From Trema orientale (taxonomy: Eukaryota > Streptophyta > Magnoliopsida > Rosales > Cannabaceae), in assembly GCA_002914845.1 (NCBI GenBank), contig JXTC01000087.1:76605-140604 (forward strand): a stretch of DNA of 64,000 bases, read 5' to 3'. Every line of letters starts with the position of its first letter. The first letter of the stretch is position 1. The translations under genes were made by a program, and so were the position numbers. Positions 46,329 to 58,253 of this stretch are shown here, one piece after another. The notes beneath the pieces were generated by a model. The model was not told where the DNA came from. It was given only the letters and a program-made list of their open reading frames with translations, and ran no database searches.

Positions 46329-47575
46329 TGTTAGAGTTTTTATCCTAAAAGCATGTATAATTTGGATATTTGCTGAATTAATAAAATGGCATTTTTTTAT
46401 TTGAATTTGTGCATAATTTGTATGTCTTTAAATATCAGGAAATCCCTAGTTTATTTATGTAACCATAAATTTAGTATATAAGTGTTATATACATGAGGAA
46501 TAAATTTATGGATAATAAACTAAACATAGTCCGTAATAATTAATTAAAGTATGAGATCTTTAATTAAATATTATTAGTACAGTCCATTAATATTTGAGAA
46601 TATAATAGTATTATTCGAACTATTGATGTGTTGACATCATAATGGAGGTACTTTATATAATTCGATTATATAAGACTCGACCAGACATTATTTGAAGCTC
46701 ACATAAATTCCGTTAATTGATGAGATTTAAATAATATCGCTAGATGATCATATGTAAATCAATCTTAATCCTAAGTAGTTATAGACTCCTATTTATAATA
46801 TTACATTCTTTAACATACTTGTTAAAGGTTTGTTTCCTAAACAGATCGAAATACTTGTATCTTAGGAGTATGATAAGATGAGTAGCTGGGAATGTAGCTT
46901 ACAGATATGGAACTCATTCCTTCAATTAGGAAGCTAGAAAGATAATTTACTTGTGTATTGATTCATGACTCGAATAGTTTGAGTACTCAATTTATAATAA
47001 ATTTATAAATTAATTATTTATTGGAGAATCAATAGTACATAAGGATAAAGATGTAACTAGAGAGGCAAACGGAACATGACCTAGCTCTAATTATGAATTA
47101 TCTATGGAGGATTGAACTACATGAAATTATTAAATCGATGGCATGCTCGTTGTTTTCTGAGTAAATTAATTCTATAACATCAAGAGTGCAATTCCAGATT
47201 TTTAATGGAGTAATACTGGAATTAATAAATCAGACAAATTAATTAAAGAGTTTAAAGTTTAATTAATCATAATAATTTATTGGAGCTTGAATTACAGGTC
47301 CATAGGTCCCCAATTCTATCTCTTACAAACATTATACTGGATATTACATTATTTTTGTTACTACACACTTTGTCTAGATCAATTATTTATCTACAATAAT
47401 TAACAACTGTTATTAATTAATTAAATAATTTTGAACTAATTAATTTAAATTTATGGAGAGATAAGTTTCAATTTATTTAAATTTTGAATTTAAAAATATC
47501 TAATTATCAGATAATTAGATAAACAGAAATTGGGAAACTGACAGAAAGTGAAACACTCTTTCTTGAAGGAGTGAG

Positions 47576-47645
<70 letters not shown>

Positions 47646-48187
47646 TTGAGTAGATATACTATATAAGTTTACATTTTTCTTTTAAAAATAAGTCACTTTT
47701 TTTAAAATTATATATATATATATATATATTAATTTGATTAATATATTATTTATTAAGTAATTTAATAAATAAATACATATATATAAGGTAAACTTCTAGC
47801 AGAAACAGATACACGTTATTTTCTACAGAGCCTCTATAATCTGGAGAGAAAAAGAAGAGAGTCTTCCCATTCTCTGTAGAACAAATTCTTACAATCTCAT
47901 GTGTTGAGAATATTGTAAGTGCCTAAAAGTGTGAGTTTGAGAAACTGTACGCAACGTCTATATATTCATCCAATTGTGCTAGAGGTTTAGATTGGAAGAT
48001 CGTAATTTAGAAGACGAAAAAGCTATGACCCGCTGATAGGTTACAAGAGGTATTAGATCTATTCTCTTTGTATATTTTCTGTTTTCTATGAATTAATATA
48101 ATGCATTCATATAGTCCATTGTTTTGAGAAAAGTTTTGAAAGTTCATGGGCCAATATTCCACTGCAAAAATTATTTTAAAACCAACA
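46329..48187 (+). repeat. 5' LTR of copia C
   Basis: 1859 bp, TGTTAGAGTTTTTATCC to TTTTAAAACCAACA. Contains a ~32-unit (TA)n at 47578-47641 and a second TA run at 47709-47730. It lacks both insertions seen in the 3' LTR and so preserves their empty sites (AATCAATAG near 47026; the TA run near 47715). Confidence 0.9.
47578..47641. repeat. (TA)n microsatellite, ~32 units
   Basis: Uninterrupted TA dinucleotides. The matching site in the 3' LTR (55842-55861) has only ~10 units. Confidence 0.95.
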
Positions 48188-48188
48188 A

Positions 48189-48202
48189 TTGGTATCAGAG
48201 CG
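48189..48202 (+). other. Primer binding site of copia C (initiator tRNA-Met)
   Basis: TTGGTATCAGAGCG follows the LTR end after two bases, a perfect copy of the plant copia TGGTATCAGAGC site. Confidence 0.9.
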
Positions 48203-48586
48203 ATTATATGAGTATATAGTATTAATTATTTGTATGCATGAGTAGGTGTTGTATTATTTTTTATATATATTTGATGATAAATGGATGATTTATCATATGA
48301 TGGATTTATGATTAATATTTGATCGTTAATTATATGGTTCCCTAGGTTTAAATTTTTTGAAATTTATTTTTGATTAGATCAAAAGATGTAAACCCTAATT
48401 TTGGAGTATAAGCTTTGTTGCATTTTTCTTTCTTTTTACTTATAATATACAAAGATGATAATGGAGATGTTTCCGCTTGGAGCCGACCCGATGCCCCGAA
48501 AAACTCACTCAAAAAAAAAATAAAATAAATATTTTAGTATAATATATATTATATTATGATATATATAACATAATATATATATATAT

Positions 48587-48825
48587 GGGCACCAATGCAG
48601 TATGTTTTTTTTTTTTAACCTATACATAGGTATCAATTTGGCCAATGAAAATTTTTCATGCACATTTTTTATTATAAAAAGTAGGAGAGAGAAATAGCAT
48701 TAATGATGTACGCTTTTTTATGCACCTCATTATAGTCATTGGATCACCATTAGATGATGATCCAACGGCTTAAAAAAAATACCTACATATAGGTAAAAAA
48801 AAAAATACCTACTGGATTGGCAACC
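48587..48825. mobile_element. MITE copy 1 (GGGCACCAATGCAGTA ends)
   Basis: 239 bp. GGGCACCAATGCAGTATG at the left and CCTACTGGATTGGCAACC at the right are inverted ends (reversed: GGTTGCCAATCCAGTAGG). It sits in a TATATA target and shares most of its length with 55924-56129 (CATGCACATTTTTTATT, GAGAGAGAAATAG, TTGGATCACCAT). Confidence 0.8.
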
Positions 48826-50059
48826 TATATATTATATATAAAAATATGCATCAACGTAGACTTGAGCCAGGCGCATAAGCCCAGGCCAAAATGGTTATAT
48901 AAGATAACCATATACGCTGGGCTAATGTAGTCTAGCCCATTGGGCTAGTTTTGTAAAATATTTACATAAATACTATTTTTTACAAGCAGATAGTTTTCGG
49001 ACTTGCGTGCCTTTGACTTTTTATAATTTTATTATTTTATTGGGTTGTAATTTCCTAAGGGACCCAGCCAAATATCGTTATTATTTTATTTTACTGTTAT
49101 ATTATATGTGATATGTATAACATGACCTTGCATTATAATATGCCATTTATTATACCCACTCATAGTCATTTATGAATATCATACTTACATGTCATATTCA
49201 TGCGAAAATAGTTTAGGTAGAATATGACAAATTTAATTGGATTAAATTACTAGATAAGAATAAAAAATTGAATAACGTATTTAAGTTTGATAGTTAAATT
49301 TTGGTAATATCACACTTATTTAATTTAGGCTATCCTTATTATTAGATTAATTAGGTTAGCTAAATTATTCCTAAAATAAAAATTTAGATTTTTAGAAATC
49401 TAGTCATTTATTTAGGACCAATAAGATTGGACTAATAATTTAATCTAGAAAATTATATTATATATAACAACTAGGTTAAATAAAATATTAGATGTTTATT
49501 AGCAAAAACATATAAGATTTTCAAATAATGAGTGGGAGAGGGTATATGACAATATATCCTATGGTCTCTATTATTAATTAAGCACTGTGAGATTTAATTG
49601 GTGCCTAGAGACGCTTAGGTTTTATCCTCTCTATGGAGATTGTCCATTAAAATTAATAGCAAGTTTTAATTTCCAAGAGATAGGATTTTAGAATGTATTT
49701 TAAAATTGACCCACCCTACGGCGATAATTTTTGAGTTAAGTTGCTAGAATCTGAAATATTGGGTCACATTCATGAGGATACAATTAAACTATTAATAGTA
49801 TATTGACTATAAAACGGCATTAATAAATAAAAAAATATGAGATATGTTGATATTTTATTTATTAATTGAGAGAGTCTCAATTCAATTAATAATTATGTGG
49901 CTTATCTTATGACGACACCTAGTTAGAGAAAATTAAATTACCATAAAATTAGTAATTAAGTTTATATATTTACTTACTTGCATCATGCATCACGTTTACG
50001 ATTCTGAATTCATTGTGATATTTTTTTTCAAATATGTTGAATGTTATTTTATTTATTTA

Positions 50060-53000
50060 ATTTCAGCAAACATATCAACCTTAAATCACATTTCTGCTTT
50101 ACTCGCAAATGAAAAATTAACTAAAGATAATTTTATCAAGTAAAAAAGTAATATTAATATCGTGCTTGTTAGTGAAGATTACAAGTTTGTGCTTACGGAG
50201 GAATGTCTTCTACAACCCACCTCTAATGCTACTTGTGTTGCATGAGAAAGCTATGAAAAATGGACTCACGCTAATAATAAAGCTCGCTGCTACATGTTAG
50301 CAGGCATGACCGACGTGCTTAGAGCTAAGCAAGAAAAGATAGAGACTACTTTGAGATAATGGAGTCCCTCCAGGCCTTGTTTGGGTAACAATCTGATTAA
50401 TCTCGCCATGACACCATCAAAAAGGCTATGAATGCGAAGATAAAGAGAGAAACTCTAGTAAGAGATCATGCTCTAAACATGATCAATTATTTTGGAGAGG
50501 CTGAAGTTCATTGGGCTATGATTGATGACCTCACCTAAGTGAGTTTGATTCTCGAATTACTCTCACCTAATTTTTTTCAGTTCAAGAGCAACTATATTGT
50601 GAACAAGTTGAATTATACGATGACTTAACTGCTCAACGAACTACAAACTTTCGAATCGATATCGAAAGATAAAGGTAAAGATAGCTCAGCAACTATTACT
50701 GAAGCAAATATTACGGAAGAAAATCCCTCTACCTCTAACAAAAGCGAGAAGAGGAAGAGGAAGAGTGCCTCTGGGTCTAAGTCTAAAAAGAGCCAAAAAA
50801 GCAACACAAGCATCAAGAAGAACAACTCCAAGGACAAAAAGCCTAAGAGAAAATATTTTCACTCTGGAGTTAAAGGGCATTGGAAGAGAAATTGTAACAA
50901 ATATCTCTCCGAATTGAAAAAGAAGAAGAAAGGTAAATATGATTTACTTATTTTAGAAGCTTGTTTAGTAGAAGAAGATTTATTTGATATATCTCCCTGG
51001 ATAGTGGATTCAAGAGTCACTAATCATATTTGTTCTTCCTTACAGATGCTTAATTCTTCAAGGGAGCTTACCGACGGGGAATTCACGATAAGAGTGGGCA
51101 ATGGAACTAAAATTTCGATAAAAGCAGTGGGAGTCGTCCGTCTTCATTTTAGGAACAGATTTTTGTCATTAAATAATGTTTATTTTATTCCCAATTTTCG
51201 TAGGAATTTGATTTCTATTTCAAGACTATTTGAATAAATATTTAGTGTTTCTTTTCTAAATAATGAGATTATTATTTCTAGAAATAGTTTAAATATTTGT
51301 TCTACAAAAATGGAGAATGGACTTTACATATTAAGGCGTGACGAACAATCACTGCTTAATACCGAAATGTTTAAAGTAGAACATCCCAAACCTAAAAAGT
51401 AAAAAGTTTCTTATGATGATGATACATATCTTTGGCATCTTAGGTCAGGGTATATCAATCTAGATAGGATAAATAAACTTGTAAAGGATAGTCCTTTAAG
51501 AGAGCTAAAAATTGGCACTCTACTAATTTGTGAATCTTAACTAGAGGGAAAAATGAATTAGAGGCCTTTCTCAACAAAGGCGAAAGGGCCAAAGAACCAC
51601 TTGAACTTATATATAGTGATGTATGTGGTCCATTGAATGTACAAATAAGAGACGATTACGAATATTTTATCACATTTATTGACGACTATTCACGATATGG
51701 ATACGTGTACCTAATGCAAAGAAAATATGAAACCTTCAAAAAGTTCAAAGAATTCACAGCAGAAGCTAAAAAGTAATTATGTAAGTCATTAAAAACTCTT
51801 AGATCGGATCGAGGAGGTAAATACCTTGATAATGAATTCAAGAATTACTTACTGGAGAATGACATCCTATCCCAACTCATAGCACCTGGAACATTACAAC
51901 AGAATGGTCTTGTAGAAAGGAAAAACCGAACGTTGCTTGATATAGTTAGATCAATGACGAGTTACTCTTCCCTACCACTCTTATTCTGGGGTTATGCACT
52001 ACAAACCGCTATTTAAATTTTGAATGAAGTACCTTCCAAGTCTATCTAAAAGACACCTTTAGAGTTGTGGAATGGGTGCAAACCTAGTTTACATCATATC
52101 CGCATATGGGGGTGCCCAGCACATGTATTGAAAGAAAAGACTGAGAAGCTAGAACTACGCACAGAGGTTCGTTTATTTGTAGGTTATCCAAAAGTCACAA
52201 GAGGAAGTTTTTTTATAGTCCTCAAGAGAAAAGGGTATTTGTATCGACAAATGCTACTTTTCTAGAACATGACTATATGACAGATTTCAAACCTCGAAGT
52301 AAAGTTGTACTAGAAGAATTACTTTCTGATCAGATCAGACCATAACCAACAACAGTTATTGAATGACAAAATTATGAGACCACTATTCCAGATCAAAATA
52401 TGATGGCAACTCGATATAGTGGGAGGACTATTAAACTACATGCTCGCTACACATGTTGTTTCTGATAGTAGCCAAGATGACTCATTGATATACAAGCATG
52501 CAAAAGAAGATTCTAATAAGGAAAAATGGTAAGAGACTATGAACCTAGAAATAGAATCTATGTATTCCAATTCTGTCTGAGAACTTGTAGATCCAGCTGA
52601 AGATGTCAGGTCTATTGGATGTAAATGGATCTATAAGAGAAAAAGAAGTGTACATGAAAAAGTTGAAACATTTAAGGCTAGGTTAGTAAGAAAGGGTGAT
52701 ACCCAAAAAGAGGGAGTTGATTATGAAGAGACTTTCTCAACAATAGCTATATTTAAATCCGTACGTATCCTCTTATCTGTTGCTGCATGTTAAGACTATG
52801 AAATATGGCAAATAGATGTCAAGACAGCTTTTCTGAATGGCTATCTTGAAGAAAGTATCTCTATGGTGCAATCAGAAGGTTTTGTTGCTAAAGACCAAGA
52901 GCAGAAAGTCTGTAAGATACTTAGGTCCATCTATAGACTTAAGCAAGCTTCAATATTATGGAATCTAAGATTTGATTAGACGATCAAGTCTTATGATTTC

Positions 53001-54058
53001 GATCAAAATGTTGATGAACCTTATGTATACAAGTACATCAAAGACAAGAAAATAGTCTTCTTAGTTCTTTAAGTAGATGATATTTTGCTCATTAGGAATG
53101 ATATAGAAACATTATCTGATGTAAAGAAGTGACTAGCCGAGCAATTTCATATAAAAGATTTGGGAGAAGCAAGTTATTTGCTTGGGATCCAGATTATTCG
53201 AGATTACAAGAACTGACTTTTGGCACTGTCTCAAGTATCTTATATTGATAAGGTGCTCATTCATTTTTTGATACAAAATTCCAAGAACTGACAGTTACCT
53301 TCTTGATATAGAGTTATCCTTTCCAAAGAGCAATGTCCTAAGACACCTCAAGAGGAAGAGGATATGAAATGGGTTCCTTATTCATCAGCAGTTGGCAACC
53401 TTAATTATGTATGTCATATTGTATAGTAGGCCTGACATATACCTGACATATGCTACGCTAGGGATAGTCCCTCATTTTCAATCAAATCCAGGATTAGATC
53501 ACTAGGTAGTAGTAAAGCATATTCTCAAGTATCTTAGGAGAACGATAAATTATATGCTAGTTTATTCAAGTCAGGACTTGATTCCTACCGGTTATACTGA
53601 TTTTGATTTTCAATCAGACAAAGATACTTGAAAGTTAATGTCTGGGTCAGTGTCACTCTTGGTAGTAGAGCCATTGTCTGGAAAAGTGTTAAATAATCCA
53701 GCACTGCATATTCTACTATAGAGATAAAATATATATAGCAGCTTGTGAAGCAACTAATGAAGCAGTTTGGCTCAGAAAGTTCTTTATTGATTTGGAAGTT
53801 GTTTCAAATATGGAGAAGCCATTGACTTTAGACTAGGACAACAGTGGAGCGGTAGCTAATTCAAAAGAACTGAGAAGTCATAAGAGAGGAAAACATATAA
53901 AGAAGAAGTATCATCTAATTATAGAGAAAGTACATCATGGAGACGTGACAGTTATAAAGATAGCATCCAAAAACAACATTGTTGATCATTTTGTAAAGAC
54001 ACTTCCAGCAAAGACTTTTGAGAGTCACTTGGAGGGTTTAAGATTGAGATATGTCTAA
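50060..54058 (+). pseudogene. copia C gag-pol pseudogene
   Basis: gag begins near 50060 (ISTLNHISALLANEKL) and has in-frame stops. The zinc knuckle reads YFHSGVKGHWKRNC at ~50846-50893, where the first two Cys are replaced by Tyr and Ser. The protease motif is WIVDSRVTNH, where the family has DSGAT, so Gly to Arg. Protease and pre-integrase: 50914-51237. Integrase: ~51590-52260 (FVGYPKVTRGSFF). Reverse transcriptase: ~52600-53100, with VDVKTAF-type and YGLKQAS-type remnants. RNase H: ~53620-54058. Stops and shifts occur throughout. The element can be mobilised only in trans, if at all. Confidence 0.88.
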
Positions 54059-54781
54059 CCTACTTTAGGGCAAGTGAGAGATTGTTAGGGTTTATGCCCT
54101 AAAAGTATGTATATTTTGGATATTTGTTGAATTAATAAAATCACATTTATCTATTTGAATTTGTGCGTAATTTGTATGTCTTTAAATATCAGAAAATCCC
54201 TAGTTTATTTATATGACTATAAATTTAGTATATAAGTATTATATATATGAGGATTAAATTTATGGATAATAAATTAAACATAGTTCGTAATAATTAATTA
54301 AAGTATGAGATCTTTAATTAAATATTATTAATACAGTCCATTAACATTGAGAATGTAATAGTCTTATCCAGACTATTAATGTAAACATCACAATGGAGGT
54401 ACTTAATATAATTCGATTATATAGGACTGGACCAGACATTAATTGAATCTCACATAAATTCCATTAACTGCTGAGAGTTTAAATAATGTCGTGTAGATGA
54501 TCATATGTAAATCAATCTTAATCCTGAGTAGTTATAGACTCCTATTTATAATATTATGTTCTTTAACATATTTGTTAAATGTTTGTTTCCTAAATAGACC
54601 GAAATACTTGTATCTTGGGATCATGATATGAGAAGCTGGGAATGCAGCTTATAGATATAGAATTCATTCTTTCTATTAGAAAGCTAGAAAGATGATTCCT
54701 TTGTGTATTGATTTAGGACTTGAACAGTTTGAGTACTCAATTTATAATAGATTTATAAATTAATTGTTCATTGGAGAATCA

Positions 54782-55288
54782 TGTCAAAGAATATGGGAAG
54801 TCAAATTGTCAAAGAATATGGACAGTCAAAAATAGTGATCAGCTATATTTTTTGACAATGAAATATAACATGTGTTTTTTACTCCTACCATCCAAGCTTA
54901 TTTTTGTTGACAATAGGCAACCATTGTAGGCTACTAACCATGTGAAGGGGAAAGGTTTCAGCTTATAAATAAACCTCTTCACAACTCTATTTTGCATCCT
55001 AACAAAAAGGAAAAAAAATCTCAATACAGAGAGATAAAGAAAGAGCTTCAACTAAGAAGTTCTTGAGAGAATTTTTGTGAGAAAAATTCTTGGGTGCAAT
55101 TGGGGTTAGGGTTGTGAGTTGTGAGTATTATAAATACTATATAAATTTTTCTCCCTATAGTGAAAGATCTGCAGTAGTCCGGTGGACGTAGCCAAATTGG
55201 TTAACTACGTAAATTGTGTCTTCTTATTTCGTTTTATTTATCGCTTTCGCAATTTGGCGTGTCTACTAGGGAGGTTTTTTCCTTAACA
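54782..55288 (+). mobile_element. Solo LTR (507 bp) inside the 3' LTR of copia C
   Basis: Starts TGTCAAAGAATATGGG and ends TTTTTCCTTAACA. Target duplication AATCA (54777-54781, 55289-55293); the 5' LTR keeps a single AATCA at this point. Contains a short internal repeat (TGTCAAAGAATATGG twice, at 54782 and ~54807) and CTTATAAATAAACC (TATA box, ~54961). Confidence 0.88.
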
Positions 55289-55923
55289 AATCAATAGCAC
55301 ACAAGGATAAAGATGAAATTAAAGAGGTAAACGAAACATGACCTAGTTCTAATTATGAATTGTCTATGGAGGATTAAATTACATATAATGATTAAATCGA
55401 TGGGCTGCTCGTTATTTTCTGAGTAAATTAATTCCGTAACTTCAAGAGTGCAATTCTAGATTTTAGTGGAGTATACTGGAATTAATAAATTAGACAATTA
55501 ATTAAAGAGTTTAACTAATTGTCATAATTTATTAGAGCTTGAATTGTAGGTCCATAGGTCCCTAATTCCACCTCTTACAAATACTGTACTGGATATTATA
55601 TTATTTCTATTACTATACACTTTGTCTAGATAAATTATTTGTCTAAAATAATTAATAATTAATATTAATTAATTAATTAATTTTGAATTAATTAATTTAA
55701 ATTTATTGATAGATAAGTTTTCTAATTTATTTAAATTTTAAATTTAAAAATATCTAATTATCAGATAATTAGATAAACAGAAATTAAGAAACTGATTGAA
55801 AGTGAAACACTCTTCCTTGAAGGAGTGAGTTATTTATTAGTTTATATATATATATATATATAAGTTTACGTTTTTCTTTTGAAAAACAAGTCACGTTTTT
55901 TTTAAGTTATATATATATATATA

Positions 55924-56129
55924 GGGCACCAATTCAGTAGGTATTTTTTTTATATCTATATATAGGTATCATTTTGGCCAATTAAAATTTATCATGCACA
56001 TTTTTTAATATTAAAAAGTAAGAGAGAGAAATAGTATTAATGATACACGTCTTTTCATGCATATTATTATAGCTGTTGGATCACCATGATGATCCACGGC
56101 TAAAAAAAATACCTATTGGATTGGCAACC
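55924..56129. mobile_element. MITE copy 2 in the 3' LTR of copia C
   Basis: 206 bp. GGGCACCAATTCAGTAGG to CCTATTGGATTGGCAACC. Inserted in a TA run whose uninterrupted form is in the 5' LTR (47709-47730). Same family as 48587-48825. Confidence 0.8.
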
Positions 56130-56594
56130 ATATATATATATTAATTTGATTAATATATTATTTATTAAATAGTTTAATAAATATATACATATATATAAGG
56201 TGAAATCCTAGCAGAAATAGATACACATTATTTTTCACAGAGCCTCCATAACCTAGAGAGAAAAAGAAGAGAGTCTTCCCATTCTTTGTAGAGTAAACTC
56301 TTGCAATCTCATGCGTTGAGAATATTGCAAGTGCCTAAAAGTGTGAGATTGAGAAACTGTACGCAACATCCATACGTTCATCCAGTTGTGCTAGAGGCTT
56401 GAATTGGTTTAGAAGATAGAAAAGCTAGGATTCGCTTCTAGGCTACAAGAGGTATTAGATCTATTTTCTTTGTATATTTTCTATTTTCTATGAATTAATA
56501 ATATGCACTCATATAGTCTATTGTTTTGAAAAAAAAAAAAATTTAAAAGTTCCTGGACCAATCTTCTACTGCGAAAATCATTTTAAAACCAACA

Positions 56595-57304
56595 AAAAAA
56601 ACTTAAAAATAGCATATAAGGTAAGCACTTTCTTTTTCACGTTTAATTAGGAGCTTATGTAGTTCAGCAGAGCGAAGAAAACTATCTGTTTTTTTGGATC
56701 TTGGGGTTTTGGGGATAATGAAAGATAAAAGCATATTTATGAGTTCATAAAGCTTTTAGATTAGTGAATACAAAGAGTATACTTATCAGCTTTTAAGGCT
56801 TTTGGGTATACAGAAATTGTGTAATATAAATTATTCTCTTTATTAGTAAAACGATTGATGGTGTTCTTTCATGGATATATATATTATATTTTGCAGCTGA
56901 ACTATGTTAAATATTTATATTCTCTATTTTCTTTTGCGTGCGCGATTGGGTCTAAATTCACTCTATAATTTATATCATTATTGCGTTTTTGATTGTGTAG
57001 TTTTCAACAATCATAGTGAATGAAAATATTTTGTTCTTTTTCCAAAAAAAAAAAAATTCTTTAAACTTTTTTAAAGGAATTTATTTAATAAGTAGTACTA
57101 GTCGTCCAGGAAGTTGCATTCTACGCAACCCACAACTTCCTTTTTAAAACTAATAGAATGCTTTTTGAAGTAAATAGACTACGGTGATAAATATATCTCC
57201 CTCTACGGGGTACAAAAAAAGAAGGAACTCAACAAACACAACTGAGCATAATATTAAAAGCAACTAACTTGCGCACATTTATATATGGGGCCGGACTAAT
57301 AATT
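56595..57304. other. Noncoding spacer
   Basis: AT-rich. TATTATATTTTGCAGCTGAAC (~56885-56905, split as TATATTTTGCAG and CTGAAC) resembles an intron acceptor, but no exon is supported. Confidence 0.45.
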
Positions 57305-57313
57305 TAAATTATT

Positions 57314-57703
57314 GGGTTTCTAACATTTTTACCTACAAAAATCGAAAAGAATTACAAAATACGGAAGTTTTTTTTAACTTTTATACTTTTTATTAGAAAA
57401 ATATCACTTTTTAAAAAATATTTAGAAAAATACCATTTTAAAAATAGTTATTAGTTTCTGATTCTGGAAATTTGTTACTGGTTACCAATTATATACTAGT
57501 TATAAATACCATTGATTACTAGTTACCAGTTTTTGGAAATTAGTTATCAGAAACTGGTTACTATTTTAAAAGATGGTATTTTTCTAAATATTTTTTAAAA
57601 AATGATATTTTTCTAATAAAAACTGTACCACACCTTAAAAAAACGAAAACCATCGTATTTTTCAAATTTTTTCCAAAAACACCGTATAATATCTAATTTC
57701 CCC
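57314..57703. mobile_element. MULE MITE with perfect 9-bp target duplication
   Basis: 390 bp. Flanked by TAAATTATT at 57305-57313 and 57704-57712. Long inverted arms: ATTAGAAAAATATCAC, AAAAAATATTTAGAAAAATA and CCATTTTAAAA on the left match the reversed right arm. The core carries TACTGGTTACCAATTATATA and GATTACTAGTTACCAGTTT. The outer ends (CACCGTATAATATCTAATTT then CCCC at the right) define the terminus used to place the end of the large MULE at 11338. Confidence 0.85.
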
Positions 57704-57712
57704 TAAATTATT

Positions 57713-58253
57713 TTCTTAGCCCATTTGGATCTTAGTGGTTTTACTCTTTTTTAGAGCTTTTCTATTCGAAAATAATCTATGGAAATCTTAAAGCAGCTCA
57801 GTATAGACAAGGTCGGGCTCTTTAGCAGTCTCATGGGGTGCCACATCCCATACTACTTGGGTCAACTTTGTCTTCTACACAGTAGAAGTTAATGGCCATT
57901 AGGTGAGGTCATCAAGAGAAGTTTGGGCTAGTTTAATTGGTTTAGTTCACGATTCTAAATATTAGATATTCTAACCAGAAATGGTGTTTGATGAACCAAT
58001 TTTATATATATGTATATATATATGTCGAATTATTCCATACTATTTTGACTGAAAAAACAACTTTTGGAACTGTTTGGTTTTATATTTAGAAGTAATTGGC
58101 ACATTATACAATCAGTTTCCATAGCTCTATATATTTCAAGAAGTCAATAAGTCTTGCTTTTAGCACTATGATATGGTAAAGACTACTTTTATTATAGCAT
58201 GTTTATAGATATCCTCTCATATTAGGATTCGCTCCCCTCTCTCTCTCTCTCTC
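57713..58253. other. Noncoding region
   Basis: No gene recognised. Ends in a (CT)n run (58236-58254) just before the gypsy LTR. A TGATATGG at 58169 is an alternative LTR start (see the LTR entry). Confidence 0.5.

Larger units (their letters stand above)
46329..56594 (+). mobile_element. Ty1-copia element C with long LTRs, decayed and nested
   Basis: 5' LTR 46329-48187, primer site 48190-48202, long leader, gag-pol 50060-54058, polypurine tract (GGCAAGTGAGAGAT) and 3' LTR 54083-56594. Later insertions: a MITE in the leader (48587-48825), and a solo LTR (54782-55288) plus a MITE (55924-56129) in the 3' LTR. Flanking 5-mers (AAGGA and AAAAA) do not match, so a target duplication is not preserved. 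Confidence 0.9.
54083..56594 (+). repeat. 3' LTR of copia C, with two insertions
   Basis: 2512 bp in total; ~1.79 kb after subtracting the solo LTR with its duplication and the MITE, comparable with the 1859-bp 5' LTR. Ends TTTTAAAACCAACA. Confidence 0.88.

Noticed and set aside
54839-55051. Minus-strand 70-residue frame
   Set aside because: Lies entirely within a solo LTR with defined TG..CA ends and target duplication.
46324-56599. Target duplication for copia C
   Set aside because: Flanking 5-mers AAGGA and AAAAA do not match; the boundaries rest on LTR ends and the primer site instead.
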